A DNA stretch of 55,712 bases, from NCBI GenBank assembly GCA_015039365.1, contig WION01000348.1, forward strand, positions 1 through 55,712, in the 5' to 3' direction. This DNA is from Amanita rubescens (taxonomy: Eukaryota; Basidiomycota; Agaricomycetes; Agaricales; Amanitaceae). The notes beneath the pieces are model-generated. The model ran no database searches. It was not told the DNA's origin and was given only the letters and a program-made list of their open reading frames with translations. Below are positions 12,190-24,929 of this stretch, in pieces (position 1 is the stretch's first letter; each line of letters opens with the position of its first letter). Both the position numbers and the translations under genes were made by a program.

Positions 12190-12460
12190 TCTAGACTACG
12201 GCGTTATAACTCCCCCCCTCCCCCCACTTGCCCACTCCTCCCCGCGCAACCGTTTTCCTCCTGCTCTGTTGTAAGCCCACTCCTCTGTATACTGGCCGCG
12301 GTCCGGTCCGGTCCAGGTTCGGGACCCTTGAGGCCGGACCTGCACCGGACATGGAGGTTCGGTTCGGGGTGGGGGCGAACCTGAACCTGCACACGGGGTT
12401 CAGGTCCGGTTCGGGTTCGGACCATGCCTGGACCCCAAATGAGTGGCGAGCTGGGTGCTT
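12190..12460. repeat. GC-rich low-complexity block of GGTTCGG/CCGGTCC motifs
   Basis: A C-rich tract (12210-12240) is followed by many variants of GGTCCGGTTCGGG. The block contrasts with the AT-rich DNA on its right. It sits between the promoter side of the 309-aa gene and the decayed Helitron, and could be part of the Helitron boundary or a separate insertion. I saw no open gene in it. Confidence 0.5.
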
Positions 12461-12658
12461 GTAGCTTTGAAAGGTTCATGGAAGGCCTCGCTTCACTAAA
12501 ATTACTTGGTTATGTGGGCCGCTGCAGTGCACGGCAAGTCCGAGGCCTATTTAGGCTATTTTTATCTAATTATATCAAATCTGACATGATGATTAACTAT
12601 TAAGAGTAACTTACATTTAAAGTCAACATTTCATTCTTGAACACTATCCTCTATAAGA

Positions 12659-13468
12659 TTAGTTTTTTGTATAGATGGCAATGGATGCATTCTTTCCTCT
12701 GCAGTGGTATAAATTTTGTATTGTGTTTATCATACCATCATATATTGGCTCATCACCCGTAGTAATACCATCATGGAACCATGTCATTCCATTTTCATAT
12801 ACAATTCGAGAGGTGAAATGGTAATTTGAAAAGTAAATGATTCCTCTCAACATATATGTATGATGTTCCTGATCTATTGTCACATTGAATCTACTATTAA
12901 TCTGGAATTCATGACCTGATACATCCAAAGCTACAATTGGAAGTGCATAAGCAAATCTGAATTTTCTATATATGTTTATTTGACATAAATTGCATATCCC
13001 TTCTATGTCTTCTCTGAAATTTGTCATCCAAGATTCAGTAGATAATTCCCCCTGTGCACCAGCAACTATTAGACAACTATTGTTGCGAAGCTGAACATCT
13101 TCCACTAAGTGTTCATTGTAGCAATGTATAGATCTTTGAAGAGTATCTATTGGAGTCTCAAGTAGGATTTCCAAAAGCCTAGTGATACTAGTGTAGCGTC
13201 CCCATGCAAAGTTTATTGGAGATAACTGTTCTAATCTGAAACGTAAATTATCTCTGCTTGCATTCAATGATATCAGTCCAATATTGGATGCTGTGAAGTT
13301 GTTTAAAAGAGGACCCATTATTCTCTCATTCATGTTTCTAAATGTATCATCCCATTTCATACAGTCACTCTTCCAAATAGCATGTAATATGCTCAAAGCA
13401 GAATCATATGCACAGCTGTTTTCAGTCCAAGAAAATCCTGAAGGTGTTAATGATGAAACAGATATCAC
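12659..13468 (-). pseudogene. Helitron C-terminal cysteine-protease-like (USP/OTU-like) domain
   Basis: The open frame of about 269 codons starts with SGFSWTENSCAYDSALSILHAIW, where the Cys after Asn-Ser resembles the nucleophile box of deubiquitinase-like peptidases. Near its end is HFTSRIVYENGMTWFHDG, placed like a catalytic His box. The segment lies directly downstream of the helicase in transposase order, on the same strand but in a different frame. I recall similar NSCAYD-containing tails on agaricomycete Helitron proteins. Peptidase activity is an inference. The domain itself is free of stops, unlike the helicase. Confidence 0.6.
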
Positions 13469-13751
13469 ATTACTTGTCTCTATGTCAGGGGCTGATTTGT
13501 TTGTTTTTTTGTTAATCTTTTTTCAAACATCTGGTTACAGTCAATTAGTTTTAATTTTTTTGATTGTAGGAGGATGTCACACTCTTTCAGTTTCTTTTTT
13601 TAGATTGTAAGGGACACTTCCTTTTGCAGGAATAAAAGAGTTAATGACATTTGTTGAACCAAGATTTGCAACACTTTTATTTGTTTTCTTCAGTATCTTC
13701 CATTCTACATCATCTTCTATTGGATCAAGCATTGGGTCAGATTTGCTCCAC

Positions 13752-15310
13752 CTAATTGCACGATGTACTGCTGAAGGCACATAAGATCCCCTTTATACTT
13801 TCTGTAACTTGTATTAAAGTATTCCTTCTATATCCACTTACATTATTTGGCAGCTTGCTCTCATGTTCAAGTTTAGTTATTTCATCTAGCAACTCCAAGT
13901 CTCTGAACTCTTGTCTCAAAGCTCGAGATGCTCTACCTGTTATCTTTTTTGCATCAAAGCTTTGAAGGATAATTGTCCCTTCTGCAGTTGCACTCCTTGA
14001 AAGTGCAGTATAATAAGACTGATGTGATCTACAATATGTCAAATCAACAACATTATATGGACGAGTTTTCCCTTGTGATGCAAAGTCAGTCATTGCAAAG
14101 TTTGGAAGAACTTCTACTTGAGATCTGGACAAGCTGAGTTTGCTATCATCAGGCAATTTGCACATTATGACATTTGTAGTACGAGTCAATGGAACTACAT
14201 TTAGAGGTAAAGTATTTAATGTGATGTCTTTTGGAGGGTTCAAGAGCTTTACAAATAGAGTCTCCAATATAACTGCCCTTTGGTCCCTATTGTTGAATCC
14301 CAACCAACAACAATAGCCTCTTGGCCATTTGTGATGCATAGTTCAGTTGCAGCATTGCATTTAATGATGACAGGGAGTCCTATACAGAGTGACAATTTAC
14401 CTGGTACATGCTTATCAGCAGAGGAATGTGGAAGGTTCCATATAATCTGTTGCAATTCATTAGAGATGCAGCCAATTTCCTAGTTTTCCTTTTTCTTCTT
14501 GTAGTATTTTCATCAGTTGTGACCCTTAGTGAGTCTTCTGAATAGAACATAGTTAGTTGTTGACCAGTTTCTTGTGCAAACTTTATACCCCAACCTGTTG
14601 ATTTCATCTTTTGTATGTTCCTTGCAGTGATTATTGATACATTTCTGAACTTTGGATCACATATTGAGGGCTTTCCTGGACAAGAGATGTAATCTTGATC
14701 TTAGAAACTGTATGTCATCAGTAGTGCAATCTTTGTGTCTCATATTTTCCAATGCTGAGCGAAACTTATCATCATCTTCTGTATTTTGTTGTTGTCTCAT
14801 ATTTTGCCTAAGAATCACAACAGTTGTAACTTGGTGCCAAACAGCTCTTCCAATTGCTTCTTCTTGTGATCTCAGGGATGTTCCAAATTGTCCTATTGTA
14901 CGGCTATATAGGGACACATTTTCTCCACCTATTGGTGGAGGCAGTTGTGCAAAGTCACCAGCAAATATTGTTTATACCTCCAAAGGGTGTATCTAATCGA
15001 TTATTAACCCTTGCAAGCTGTGTGCTGATCCTGTATAAATCATGGCATGAAAGCATTGACACCTCATCCAAGAATACATAATCAACACCTTGTAATCGTG
15101 TTCGTACTTGAGATAACATCTTTTCAGATGCATTTTCACTTAGGTCATTTATTCCTAAAACCGAGTGATATGTTGATCCAGACAACAGTGCAGCAGCTGA
15201 ACCTGTTGGAGCAACAGCAATTAACTGATGAGCTTTATTTTGTGCAAAAAGAAGGATGTAACTGCTTTAATTACTTGAGATTTACCTGTTCCTCCCATTC
15301 CTCCAATATA
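13752..15310 (-). pseudogene. Helitron PIF1-like helicase domain, frameshifted
   Basis: Walker A GGMGGTGKS is encoded at 15304-15278, Walker B LDEVSM near 15070-15052, then a GDFAQLPP motif near 14950, VVILRQNMRQ near 14810, a CITNGQEA motif near 14330, and the C-terminal TDFASQGKT and SYYTALSRS motifs near 14080-13980. These are the ordered motifs of superfamily 1B PIF1/Helitron helicases. The frame changes at about 15250 (homopolymer run), about 14965 and about 14480, so no single polypeptide can be made from this copy. Confidence 0.8.
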
Positions 15311-16703
15311 CATCTTCAGTTGACCTGAGTTCACCATTACAACATGATGTGCAATTATTTTGAATGCACGTTCCTGCTCTTGATTTATTTAAACTCTGTA
15401 CATAATGAGTTGATAGAATATTCATGAATGGTTTGTAATGTTTTTTTTCCAAATATGATTTGTCAATGACTTGGACAACATTGGTTTACCATGACACTTT
15501 GAGAGACCTTCTTCTGGAGAATCAGATTGATGTTTGATTCTATCTGCAATAACTTTTTGCTTTTCATTTGTACAATGCCTTCCAATCAGATCCTTTCAAG
15601 TTTGCAGACTTGATTGGATTTATTGTTTGGAATCAATCTGAGAGAAATTTCATTTGTCCAGCCAGTTTGTCGCATCACAGCCCTAATATCTGCCATTTCT
15701 CTCTGTAGCTTTAATTCCTTGTTGCCTATTATGTTCTGATTGGTTCAATGCCATCATGTAAGTAAATCCCATCAACATAACTTTCTGGAGATTTCTTCAT
15801 CATTAGTCTCTATGTTTTCATTAAACATGAACAATGCTGCTCCCTTCCCTGCCTTCATTTGAGCACGATAGTCATCTCGAGCATCAAGGCACTCATATTT
15901 AATATTAAAGTTCATCAATTGATACTGTCTTTGTGTAAAGTTGTGATTTATAAATGTTTCATCCCAAGAAATCTCAATGTTTTTTAAGGAATTCCTGTTC
16001 TCCATGGTTTGAATAAAGTCAGCATTGTCATACAATAGTATTCTCTGTTGCCTTGGTCACACCTAGGTAATGTGCCTCCTATAAAATTTACAACTATATT
16101 TCTTTGTCTGGGTAACATGAGTACATGTGTTTCACACAAGGGATGTGACTTCTTGAAATAGTACATATTATTCTGCAGTTTCTTAGACTTACCATCATCT
16201 TCACCTTCACTATTTTCATCCCTATCATATTCATCAATCAATTCACACTCAGAAGGACAATCTTCACATTCATCATCACTAAATGCACCATTGACTTTAC
16301 TTGTCTTCTTATTTAAGTCTCTGGATGAAATACGCTTTCGTCACATCTTCTAACCCAGTCATACAAACACATGTTTCTAATCATTGGCCTGTAAATGTAG
16401 TCATATACAGGTGAAAATCCAATTATTTTTTTTACTTTTAGAATTGCAACTTTACTATTTAGGGTAGATGCCACATCAGAGTCCCACACACTATGCACCT
16501 CATTAACAAATGATTTCCAGTAGAACGAGACAAATTTATGTGAGGTAGTGATCTGGATTCCCAAGGAGGTACATGCAACCATTGGTCCACCCATTTCTGA
16601 TTTGGTTGACAGCAAGTTTACCATTTTTGTCAGCAATTGTCGAGCTTTATCCTTTTCAGAAATTGAACTCCAATGATTTCTTGATTTCTATCAAATATGC
16701 TTT

Positions 16704-17671
16704 TTATGCTTCAAACACTACATGTGTTTTTAAGCTGCTTTTAGTAATATAGTCAGAAATGTAGACAATAACTGCCTTTAATGCAGTACCTGACCACATG
16801 CTTGTTACATCTGTGTTGCACCTGAATATATATGTCAAATAAGTAGTAATGAAGTTCATCCAAGGTTCACCTTTTTTCAGGTTCAAGCCCCAGACTCTGC
16901 ATCAATTTGAGTCACTTCAAAAGTAGGTCTTGGAAAGCGTGCTTTGCATGTTCCATATTTGTTGTCTCTACACCCCACATATGCCACCCTTTTGTTAATT
17001 GAACCATCCTTGTTTAATCCTCTATCACAGTTATGAATGTTTGACTTGCTGACAATATCATCCACTACAATTCAAAATTTTTCCACCAAGATTCAACATC
17101 AGAACATTTCTGGCAGTCATTACATTCAGTGGGCACATTGGGGGAGGTGCATCAGGCAAAGTTTCAGTAGGGTCTTTATAGTCTCTGATTTACTAATGTG
17201 TCCATCTTTGTAAGATTTCATCTTTTGTCCTGTCAAAAATTCTCCAATCTGACAACTTTCAATCCATGCAATGATTTTTTCTTGGAAGTCAGAGTTTGGA
17301 TCCAGAATGAGGTCACGCATTTCCTGTGGTGTCAAGTTTCCCTTGATCCATAGCATCATATGTAAATGAAGAGCCAGTCTGCCTTGCTGTTCAACAGTAC
17401 CATAGAAAGCTTTAGTATGACCATACAAGCCCATATGTGTAGAACCAACCCCAAGAACATCACAAATAAATGTGTTTACTAAAAAGTGGAAAAATCTTGC
17501 ACATGCCACTGGATTGCTGCAAATCCGCCTTAGACGTTCATCATAAGGTAGGCTAATTGGTTCAAATAATTCCTCATTTCCGCATAGTAAATGCAAATAG
17601 GATGTTTTACATCTGCTGGAGATAATGTGATATACCAAAATGGTGCTCCACAGTGTGCAACAAGAGACCAA
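16704..17671 (-). pseudogene. Helitron HUH-type Rep (replication initiator) domain, broken
   Basis: YGTVEQQGRLALHLHMMLWIKG contains the HLH form of the HUH metal-binding motif (17368-17360). Downstream VYISDYITK (about 16763-16740) carries the two tyrosines of Helitron Y2 relaxases. Between them the frame is lost near 17070-17130 and again near 16885. In an active element this domain nicks and rejoins DNA during rolling-circle transposition. Confidence 0.75.
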
Positions 17672-18351
17672 ATCTCATTTCTCATCCACTTCTTGCTTGT
17701 ATTGGATCCTTTAACTTTACCAGAACATGATCTAAATCTCTAATCAGTTGAAAACACTGCTTTTCTGCTTCAGTATTTGGCTCAACAAAGTCATCCTTTG
17801 ACAGCGATGAATGATTGAGTTCAGTGCATCAGCATCAATACTCAGAAGTCTCCCTGATATGTCATCAAAAATACGCTTTTCAGCTAGAAAAACCATTAGT
17901 TGTAGCTGCTTTAACTTGTTCATGACTAAATGCCACAAAAGGGAAGTTAGGATCTGTTTGAAATCTTTTATCATGATACATAAGTAGACGTCTTTTGTGT
18001 TCAGCATCTGACAATCTTGGTACACTTCCTATACCACCTAATCCATAAGGAAAAGCCAAGGAAACATTTGAGGATATAAATGGGGATTCTTCCAGATGCT
18101 TTCAGCTTGGGCACCATGTCCAACTGCAAGAATCTTGCCTTGATTGTTTAAGTGATGCAAGCCTTAGCCTTGACTTCATTAATGACATTATTTTAAGTTG
18201 CTCTCCTGTTAATCCATGACTGTGAAGAGCACATACCTTCCTCTGTACCATCTTCTCCTCCATATCATGCACACTTGTACCTCAGCAGTTTTATTGGTGA
18301 ACAATTGTTTGAATTCTACACTAACTGGGGGCATATCTTCTGGATAGCTTT

Positions 18352-19143
18352 CTAGATTTGATTCAGATACACACACACATCAGCATAATCTGCATGATTT
18401 AGAATGAGCCAGTTTAGAGCTCTCTTTACATGATTACGACGGACTAGAAATGGTGTTCTCTTGAAATCAGCTGCAGATGGTTTACAAGGGCCTGTAAACA
18501 TGATTGCCAAAACCTCTTCTATGTCATCCTTTGGAGGAGGTAGCATGTCGTATACTTTTGGTAGAGGAGAAGGGAAGGCTATAGCATTTGCTTTCATTTT
18601 CCGCATTCCTGATGCAATTTTTATGGAGCAACAAGAATGTCGCACCCTGGCAACTAGCATTTGCTCCACTAGTCTTAAGGAAGACAATTCATCTGGAATT
18701 TCACCAATCCAAAGCCCATTGGCAAGCGCATGTTTAGGCACTTTGCCTTTGCGCAGAGCAGTTCTACATGTGTTACATACATGTTTGCAAGAATGATCTA
18801 TGACCACAGGATATTCTTTTAATTTATCATGCTCCTTGTGTCTCTCCTGTCTAGTAACACCCGGAGTATTTAACACATGAAGAAGGTTCTTAACATTTTT
18901 TAAACTTGAGAGAAGTTTTACACTGGTCAACTGCCCACATACAGCACATCCTAATTCTTCAATGTTTATCTTAGACATTTTTTGGCATGCTCCAGTAATA
19001 ACTGTATGTGCAATACTTTTAGTAATTGGGGGCGGTGGAAATATTGAATCCAATGTTTCTTCTACAATAGTTGAACTATCTGCTAATTTATAATATGTGT
19101 CTACTGATTTGTCCTTCATATCATTTATATTATTCACTTTCAT
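18352..19143 (-). pseudogene. Helitron N-terminal Cys-rich region
   Basis: This is a 263-codon open stretch with CAVCG and CKHVCNTCRTAL, followed by KVPKHALANGLWIGEIP. I recognise this arrangement from the N-terminal part of fungal Helitron proteins, before the Rep domain. It is separated from the Rep region by disrupted sequence (17744-18350). A further N-terminal fragment lies at 19140-19732 and contains another C-x2-C pair (SCSECHKF). Confidence 0.65.
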
Positions 19144-19749
19144 ATTTTTAATAAATTTCTGGTCTTAGATCTAGTATCTGTTATCTCTAGTTTGAACTTA
19201 TCAACAATTTTTGGGGGTTTTTCCATTTTATCTGGTTTGTTCACAGCAAATATTGTAACAAATTTGTGACACTCAGAACAAGAATGTAATAAGAAAAGGT
19301 TGTGAAGCATAGCTGAAGTTGATCGTGAGCCTACATCATCCCATGTGATTGAGCCAGTTGTCGACATGCTGATACAGGGATGATCTTTACAAGTGCACTC
19401 AGAGGTATGGATGTCTGCACATACATTGAATCAATATATTGATCCTTTGGCTCTTTGGTGTGTTCAATATATTGGAAAGTGCAACCAGATTTTGCTAAGT
19501 GACCTTGTATCGCTTTAGGCAGATAAGGCATCAACATATCATAGGAAATAGGACGCATTCTATAGCCACCAATATGTTCAGACCTTTTAGATGCTGAGAG
19601 TTTAAATTGACTAATGTCATGCCATACATTCAAACACATTTCAATGACCACCAATGTGATGAAAGCAGCAAATTGCATCTCATCTGAGACAATATGTAAC
19701 CATACTTGTATGATAACAAGCAAAAGAGTCATACCCCTGTCTTGGGCAA

Positions 19750-22389
19750 CTAAGTTAAGAATATATGCTATTCTACATTGAACATAAAGTTGCTGTTATA
19801 CATATATTATGGTGTTAGAACATTATATGGAATCATAGCTTGAACTTACAGATAAGAATGTATCTGATATTGAATAAACACAAGACATTGAATTGTGAAT
19901 CAAATCTATAGGATCATATGTATTAAGACCTTGAGGGTAATATCGAATATAGATTCTTACCATGTACAAGAACTGCTATTTGCAAAGCCCTGATGTCTCT
20001 GACTAATATGCATGCCACGATGACCACTAGGCACACAAGCGTAGGATAAAAAGACAACGCATGTTGAAATGCTATTAAAAACAAAAATAAGGAACGTCAT
20101 AACGTCGTCATCTCATACTAGACTCACAATTCATGATATCCCATTTTGCAAAAGAGGTCACTGAAACTGCGTTGATTACATGCAACATCATCTGTATATC
20201 CATCTGTGTAGACATAAATACTGATATCCCAATGATCATCACTCACGCATAGCTTTTCGCGCATCAAGCTTATCAGATGTGGTGAACCGTACAGGAAACT
20301 CCTTAAGTTGGTAATGGACGATTCCTGTACAAGTCTTGTGTAAATCATTTTTGAGAAAAGTAACAGCGCTTTTCCAAAAGTCAGGTCAGCTTAATCATGG
20401 ACAATGTAATGGATTGCACCATTGACGAGAACACAATCAATATCTATCCCCACCGCTACACATAGGCCATAGAACGGTTGGATAGTTGTTGAAATGAGAA
20501 GATGCTAAATGGATAACGAAATCAGACAGGGATGGATGATCACATAGTGCAAACTCACCAAGTCTTTCAATTCGCACGACATGTACATCTTCACTTTGTA
20601 GTAGTTACGTTGGAGGACTGTCGAGGTCGGTCACAGGGTTATCAGTTATAATTGGATTCCCATCGCACGTGCAACATGCTAGCCTATATCAGATACAGTC
20701 AAGACATTTACATAATATTTATCTGTTCCTGCCTATACACACGACATCAACTCATTGCCGAAGCATGTTACAAATAACCGATTGCAGATGTGGAACGTGT
20801 GGGCCGCTGATCAAGGAGATCCCGTCTCATTCACTGAATTGATCTCCTGTGTGAGTCGTGACTGACACCATTTGACGACTGTACATTGTCTACGGTGAGG
20901 CGCATTGTTAACGTAAAATTTAGGCGCTCATGATATACATGGAGTCAATTTCAATCATTATCGCCCACGCGCACTGCGATAACCAGTCACCGACGCGGAA
21001 CGCGCGTCCCTTGTGAGAGACACCATTTGAAGACTTGGAGATGGCGTCTTGATCCATGAAAAGCACCATTATGGCTACCGGGTGCGTTAATGTTTGCACG
21101 TAAAGCTATCGGCCATGTTGACGCAATGACAGATTAGGTGGACTTGGACGGAAATCCGCAGCGATCCATCCTGAAATTCTCGCTTCCGATTCAAAGTGTT
21201 ACTATGGATACAGGATGATCAAGTCGGATGGATGTGAGTACGGGCTTCCGCAGATTACACCCCGCGCGGCATGCATGGATGACAGTTTAGCTCAATAGGA
21301 CTGCCCTGCAACGATGAAGCTAAGCGTGTTGGTTGGAACCGGCAAGTCGGATGACGACGGTTACATCCTATGGATTACATGTTACGTTGACTTCCACCAC
21401 CGACTCGTCTTAGCTCCCAAAGTCACCTTCACTCAGACATCATCTACTTCTATCTCTCGGGCCCTCATATGCGACGTTCGGAAATTCTTAAACTAAGTGG
21501 CGAAGTTGCTGTTGTACGTACAATTTCATCCACCGATAACGTTTGAATTCTTATCAAGCGCAGGAATCCTATCCAACTTTCAAGGCGTTACTATTTCCTG
21601 ACTCGTCGAAGCTGCCCATTCTGATCAATATCCCTCTAATTCATCCATCATTACAACCAACTTTGCAAAATATGAATTTGGATATGTATTTTGAGGGCTC
21701 TACACCTCGAGTGAAACTCGTGAACGAATTTCCACTTGGTTCTCCTCTGCCATTGAAATATCAATATGTCTTTTTCTTCTTGTCGTTGGTATGTTTCACT
21801 CATATTCTTGGCTATAACGACGTTAAAGACTTAGTAAAGACAGATCAAATTGTCAATTCATGTATCATGAACTTATCCGCCGGTCATTCGTTATGGTTTG
21901 GCAATGTGCTTATTTTGAAGACCACCAAAACAGAAGAACAAAGGCTTGTTTCTATCACGGCGACTGACCGTTTATTGGCTGAACGCATCGTTTTATCGTG
22001 AGATCAACACTACTTTCAAGTCTCTCTTACTGATTTAATTTGTATTGTAAAGCTTAACGTATGGAACAAATTTATCGCAGTCCTCTGTGTCGACGTTGTA
22101 GATAGGTGGAGGACGTTAGACAGAGTACTCACATGAATCATATACGTTATCAATGAATGTATCCTTCAGTTCTTAATACAAAGTGCACGAACAGACGCAA
22201 GTTCGAGGCGGCTTCTACACGCGTGGGACATATTTAAACCATTCGGAAGAGGAATGATCGAAGTATTCCTATTGGACGTGAACAACTATAAGTACCGTCA
22301 ATGCTGGTTCTAGATGTCACCTCTATTCCGTTCGTGCACGTTCTATCCGTTCTCATATCTTTTGCATAACAAAGCCGATATTGTCATTG
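19750..22389. other. Mostly unassigned DNA; one weak coding candidate
   Basis: No recognisable gene lies between the Helitron and the F-box gene. A plus-strand open stretch near 21543-22001 (about 150 codons, ending GNVLILKTTKTEEQRL and so on) reads like the end of a fungal protein. It lacks an obvious start and I could not extend it confidently upstream. The rest contains only short frames. Confidence 0.35.
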
Positions 22390-23389
22390 ATGATCACCTT
22401 CGATATGTGTGTAACACTTTTCAATCGCTGTTCGTATTATTTTGATGACCGGAAATTAAGGACAAATTTCAGCGTAGAATTGTGGTTCAAAATTTTTGAT
22501 CTCCTGCCGATCGAAGACATTTTGGTCCTAGAGCGTACCTCACAGAGACTGAGGGATCTGAAGGATGAATACTGCCAGTCAGTTTTCAAACTGACAAGAG
22601 TCCTTATGCCATTCTTGTCATCGGAGAATGATGTACAAGAATTTGTCAAAACGATGAAGGGTACCGACGCGCTTATCAGCGGTTCCACCGCGTTGCAGTT
22701 TTTCGACAGGACATATTATCAATATGCCGATTTGGACCTCTACTTTGAAGCGAAGCACCTCGAAGTCTGGAAGACGCAGATGATCGCATTTGGGTATACC
22801 TTGGTTCCAAAGATAGGAAATAATGCATTGGATGTTGTCGAAAACATCTATGAGTATCCCAGCTTCCAACAAATAGAGGCGCTGGAGACCTTCAAGCACA
22901 GAAGTACAGCCAAGGTCGTACAATTGATGGCGACGAAGGCATCACCGATTCGTGCAATATTGGATTTTCATTCCAGTGCGTAGCGTTCCTAATGTGATTT
23001 GTTCTTAAACTGAGATACATAAAGCCTGCGTTATGAATGTGATTACACACGCGCGTGCATACTCTTTATATCCCGTCAGCACCTTTATCCAGCGAGAAAC
23101 AATAGTTTGTGGACCGATAAACAAAAAGGCGTTGAAAGCACTTGATAAATACAAGAAACGCGGTTGGCTTGCGGTACACACAATACTTACTGAAAACTTC
23201 CAATGCGCAGCGGATGAGTTGAAAATGAGGACACGTTGGCTCGGAGACAGTCGGTGCTGGATGATAAATCTTGAAGGAGAGAATAAAGAATGGTCTAAAC
23301 TTGAGGGGCATAACATATTGTGGTGTATAAAACTGACGAAGTACGCCAAAACTTACCAGTTTAACCCACAGATGGTGATAAAGAATTAA
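22390..23389 (+). CDS. F-box protein with nucleotidyltransferase-like segment
   Basis: Two exons, 22390-22975 and 23025-23389, joined by a 49-bp intron, encode 316 aa. Residues ~27-60 (FSVELWFKIFDLLPIEDILVLERTSQRL) form an F-box, the Skp1-binding element of SCF ubiquitin ligases. Next comes ISGSTALQFFDR, then YADLDLYFE, a GS...DxD arrangement like the nucleotidyltransferase fold; I recall the same pair in many basidiomycete hypothetical proteins. The second exon begins TCVMNVITHARAYSLYP, also typical of them. Activity is unproven. ATG 22390 is the first in-frame ATG. The sequence is intact despite lying between two helicase relics. Confidence 0.75.
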
Positions 23390-23977
23390 ATAGAAAGATG
23401 TAATTTCATACACGACATGTTTAAATGCTCATCGTAATGTTGCTCTGTAAGCTGGGGATTGTTCTCAATGCTCATAATAGAGCATCAAACCATCAAAAGA
23501 CAGCAACTAGTCGGCGACGTAGCTCGTATAGCATTTATATGTGTGATGGTCACCGCTTCGAGACATGAGGATAGGTCCTTACATTGGCATTAGTACGAGT
23601 GTCAATGCTATACTACAGCTAGTTCGTGTGATGCCACTGCCAGACGGAAGTCTACTGATGCGTCCACTTCGCCTACTCACTTCAGCAAACAACTTAGGTG
23701 GGGTGGGGACGTCAGGCACAGGATCTTTCTGGAGAATTTCCTGGAGCATTTTGGAACGCTCCAGCAGGAATGCGATCGTGCGATGGATCACGGCTGACTC
23801 TAGTGTGGATGATGAATTAACGCAAAGGGCGCAGCAACTCGGAACGGATCACCAAACCTACAGTATTCCGGAGCTCAAAGTTTTGCCATCATGTGATGCG
23901 CCAATGTGACGACGCAATTCTAGAACACCCTGTCCGCCTTTGGCAAAGAAGCACCGCAACCTGAAAGGTGAAGGGTT

Positions 23978-24260
23978 TTGGGAAAGGTTCATCCGCATCA
24001 TTCATCCCTTGCTCCTGCTCTATTGGCGCGCCTTCTTTCCTGCCAAGCACAAATGACCAAATTGTGGTATGGTCTCGACTACCTGTTCATTGACGAAGTG
24101 TCCATGGTCAGTTTTGGGTCTCTTCGAATGCTTAGCCTCATGCTCTCCTGGCCCTCCGATTGCTTATCTATGATTGACGAGAGAAACATCATCGTCGCAG
24201 GGGACGTAGCGCAACTTCCTCCTCTCACCATAGCGGGTAATCACTATGTTGGACACCGTC
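23978..24260 (+). pseudogene. Fragment of a second PIF1/Helitron-type helicase
   Basis: The plus strand encodes LDYLFIDEVSMVSFGSLRMLSLML, then IIVAGDVAQLPP: the Walker B region and the next helicase motif in correct order. The differences from the helicase at 13.7-15.3 kb (DEVSMVS against DEVSMLS, opposite strand) show it is a separate relic. No Walker A, Rep or C-terminal motif is visible nearby. Confidence 0.7.
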
Positions 24261-24929
24261 CGGTGTGTCTTCCCATCTTCTCTATTAACAGGGAGTCGCT
24301 GACCTTGTTTATTGTACTATTAGAATCACAACATCATAGACGACAAGTTCTATCAGATTTACACGGAGAGAGTCAAAGGAGTCATACATTCGGAGGAACC
24401 AATAGATGAACGATTTACATGTCTCTCGATCAACAACTCCACTAGCAACAAAGAAGGGAGTAAAACCGACAGCGACGACGATCGCCTAAGACCTTTTGCG
24501 ATTGTCCCGCCTGTTGATGGTGGACTTGAAAATAATGTAGCGGTAAGGTCATTTTGGGTAGTTATCCTTCCTTTGCACATCATTGCTTTTGCAGTCTTCT
24601 ACATCCTCTGTCTCTAGTAGCACAGCACTCGCATCCCGCGTCAAGCAGGCCAAGACCTCAGAAAAGAATGCCGGGAAGAAACGTGATACAGAGTACACAA
24701 ATGTCGATTGACAGTGACGCTCTTCAATTGTTTCTTTTTACACTACAGTTTAAATTTTCACATGACTATCATACGAGTATCGAACAGACTCTATAAGAGA
24801 AATGATATTGGTGAGCTAGGTAAACAAATGGTATGTAACTAGATGTATGCAAGTACAGAGCACATTTGGGCGTATATCCGATTTCGAAAGACGCAGTATG
24901 ACATGGAACGATGTTAGTCACCTCTCTGA

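Larger units (their letters stand above)
12500..19750 (-). mobile_element. Decayed autonomous Helitron (RepHel) with C-terminal protease-like module
   Basis: About 7 kb of AT-rich minus-strand coding DNA contains, in N-to-C order, a zinc-finger region, a HUH Rep domain, a PIF1-type helicase and a cysteine-protease-like domain. This is the order expected of a rolling-circle Helitron transposase. Several frameshifts and stops break the frame, so the copy is a relic. Both ends are approximate. Helitrons begin TC and end CTRR after a short hairpin and insert between A and T. I could not find a convincing pair of such ends; one CTAG at 12191-12194 is a possible 3' end but is not followed by T. Confidence 0.75.

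Noticed and set aside
12100..12660. Precise Helitron 3' end
   Set aside because: CTAG at 12191-12194 (minus reading) and CTAA near 12660 were considered. Neither combines a good hairpin, the right distance and a following T.
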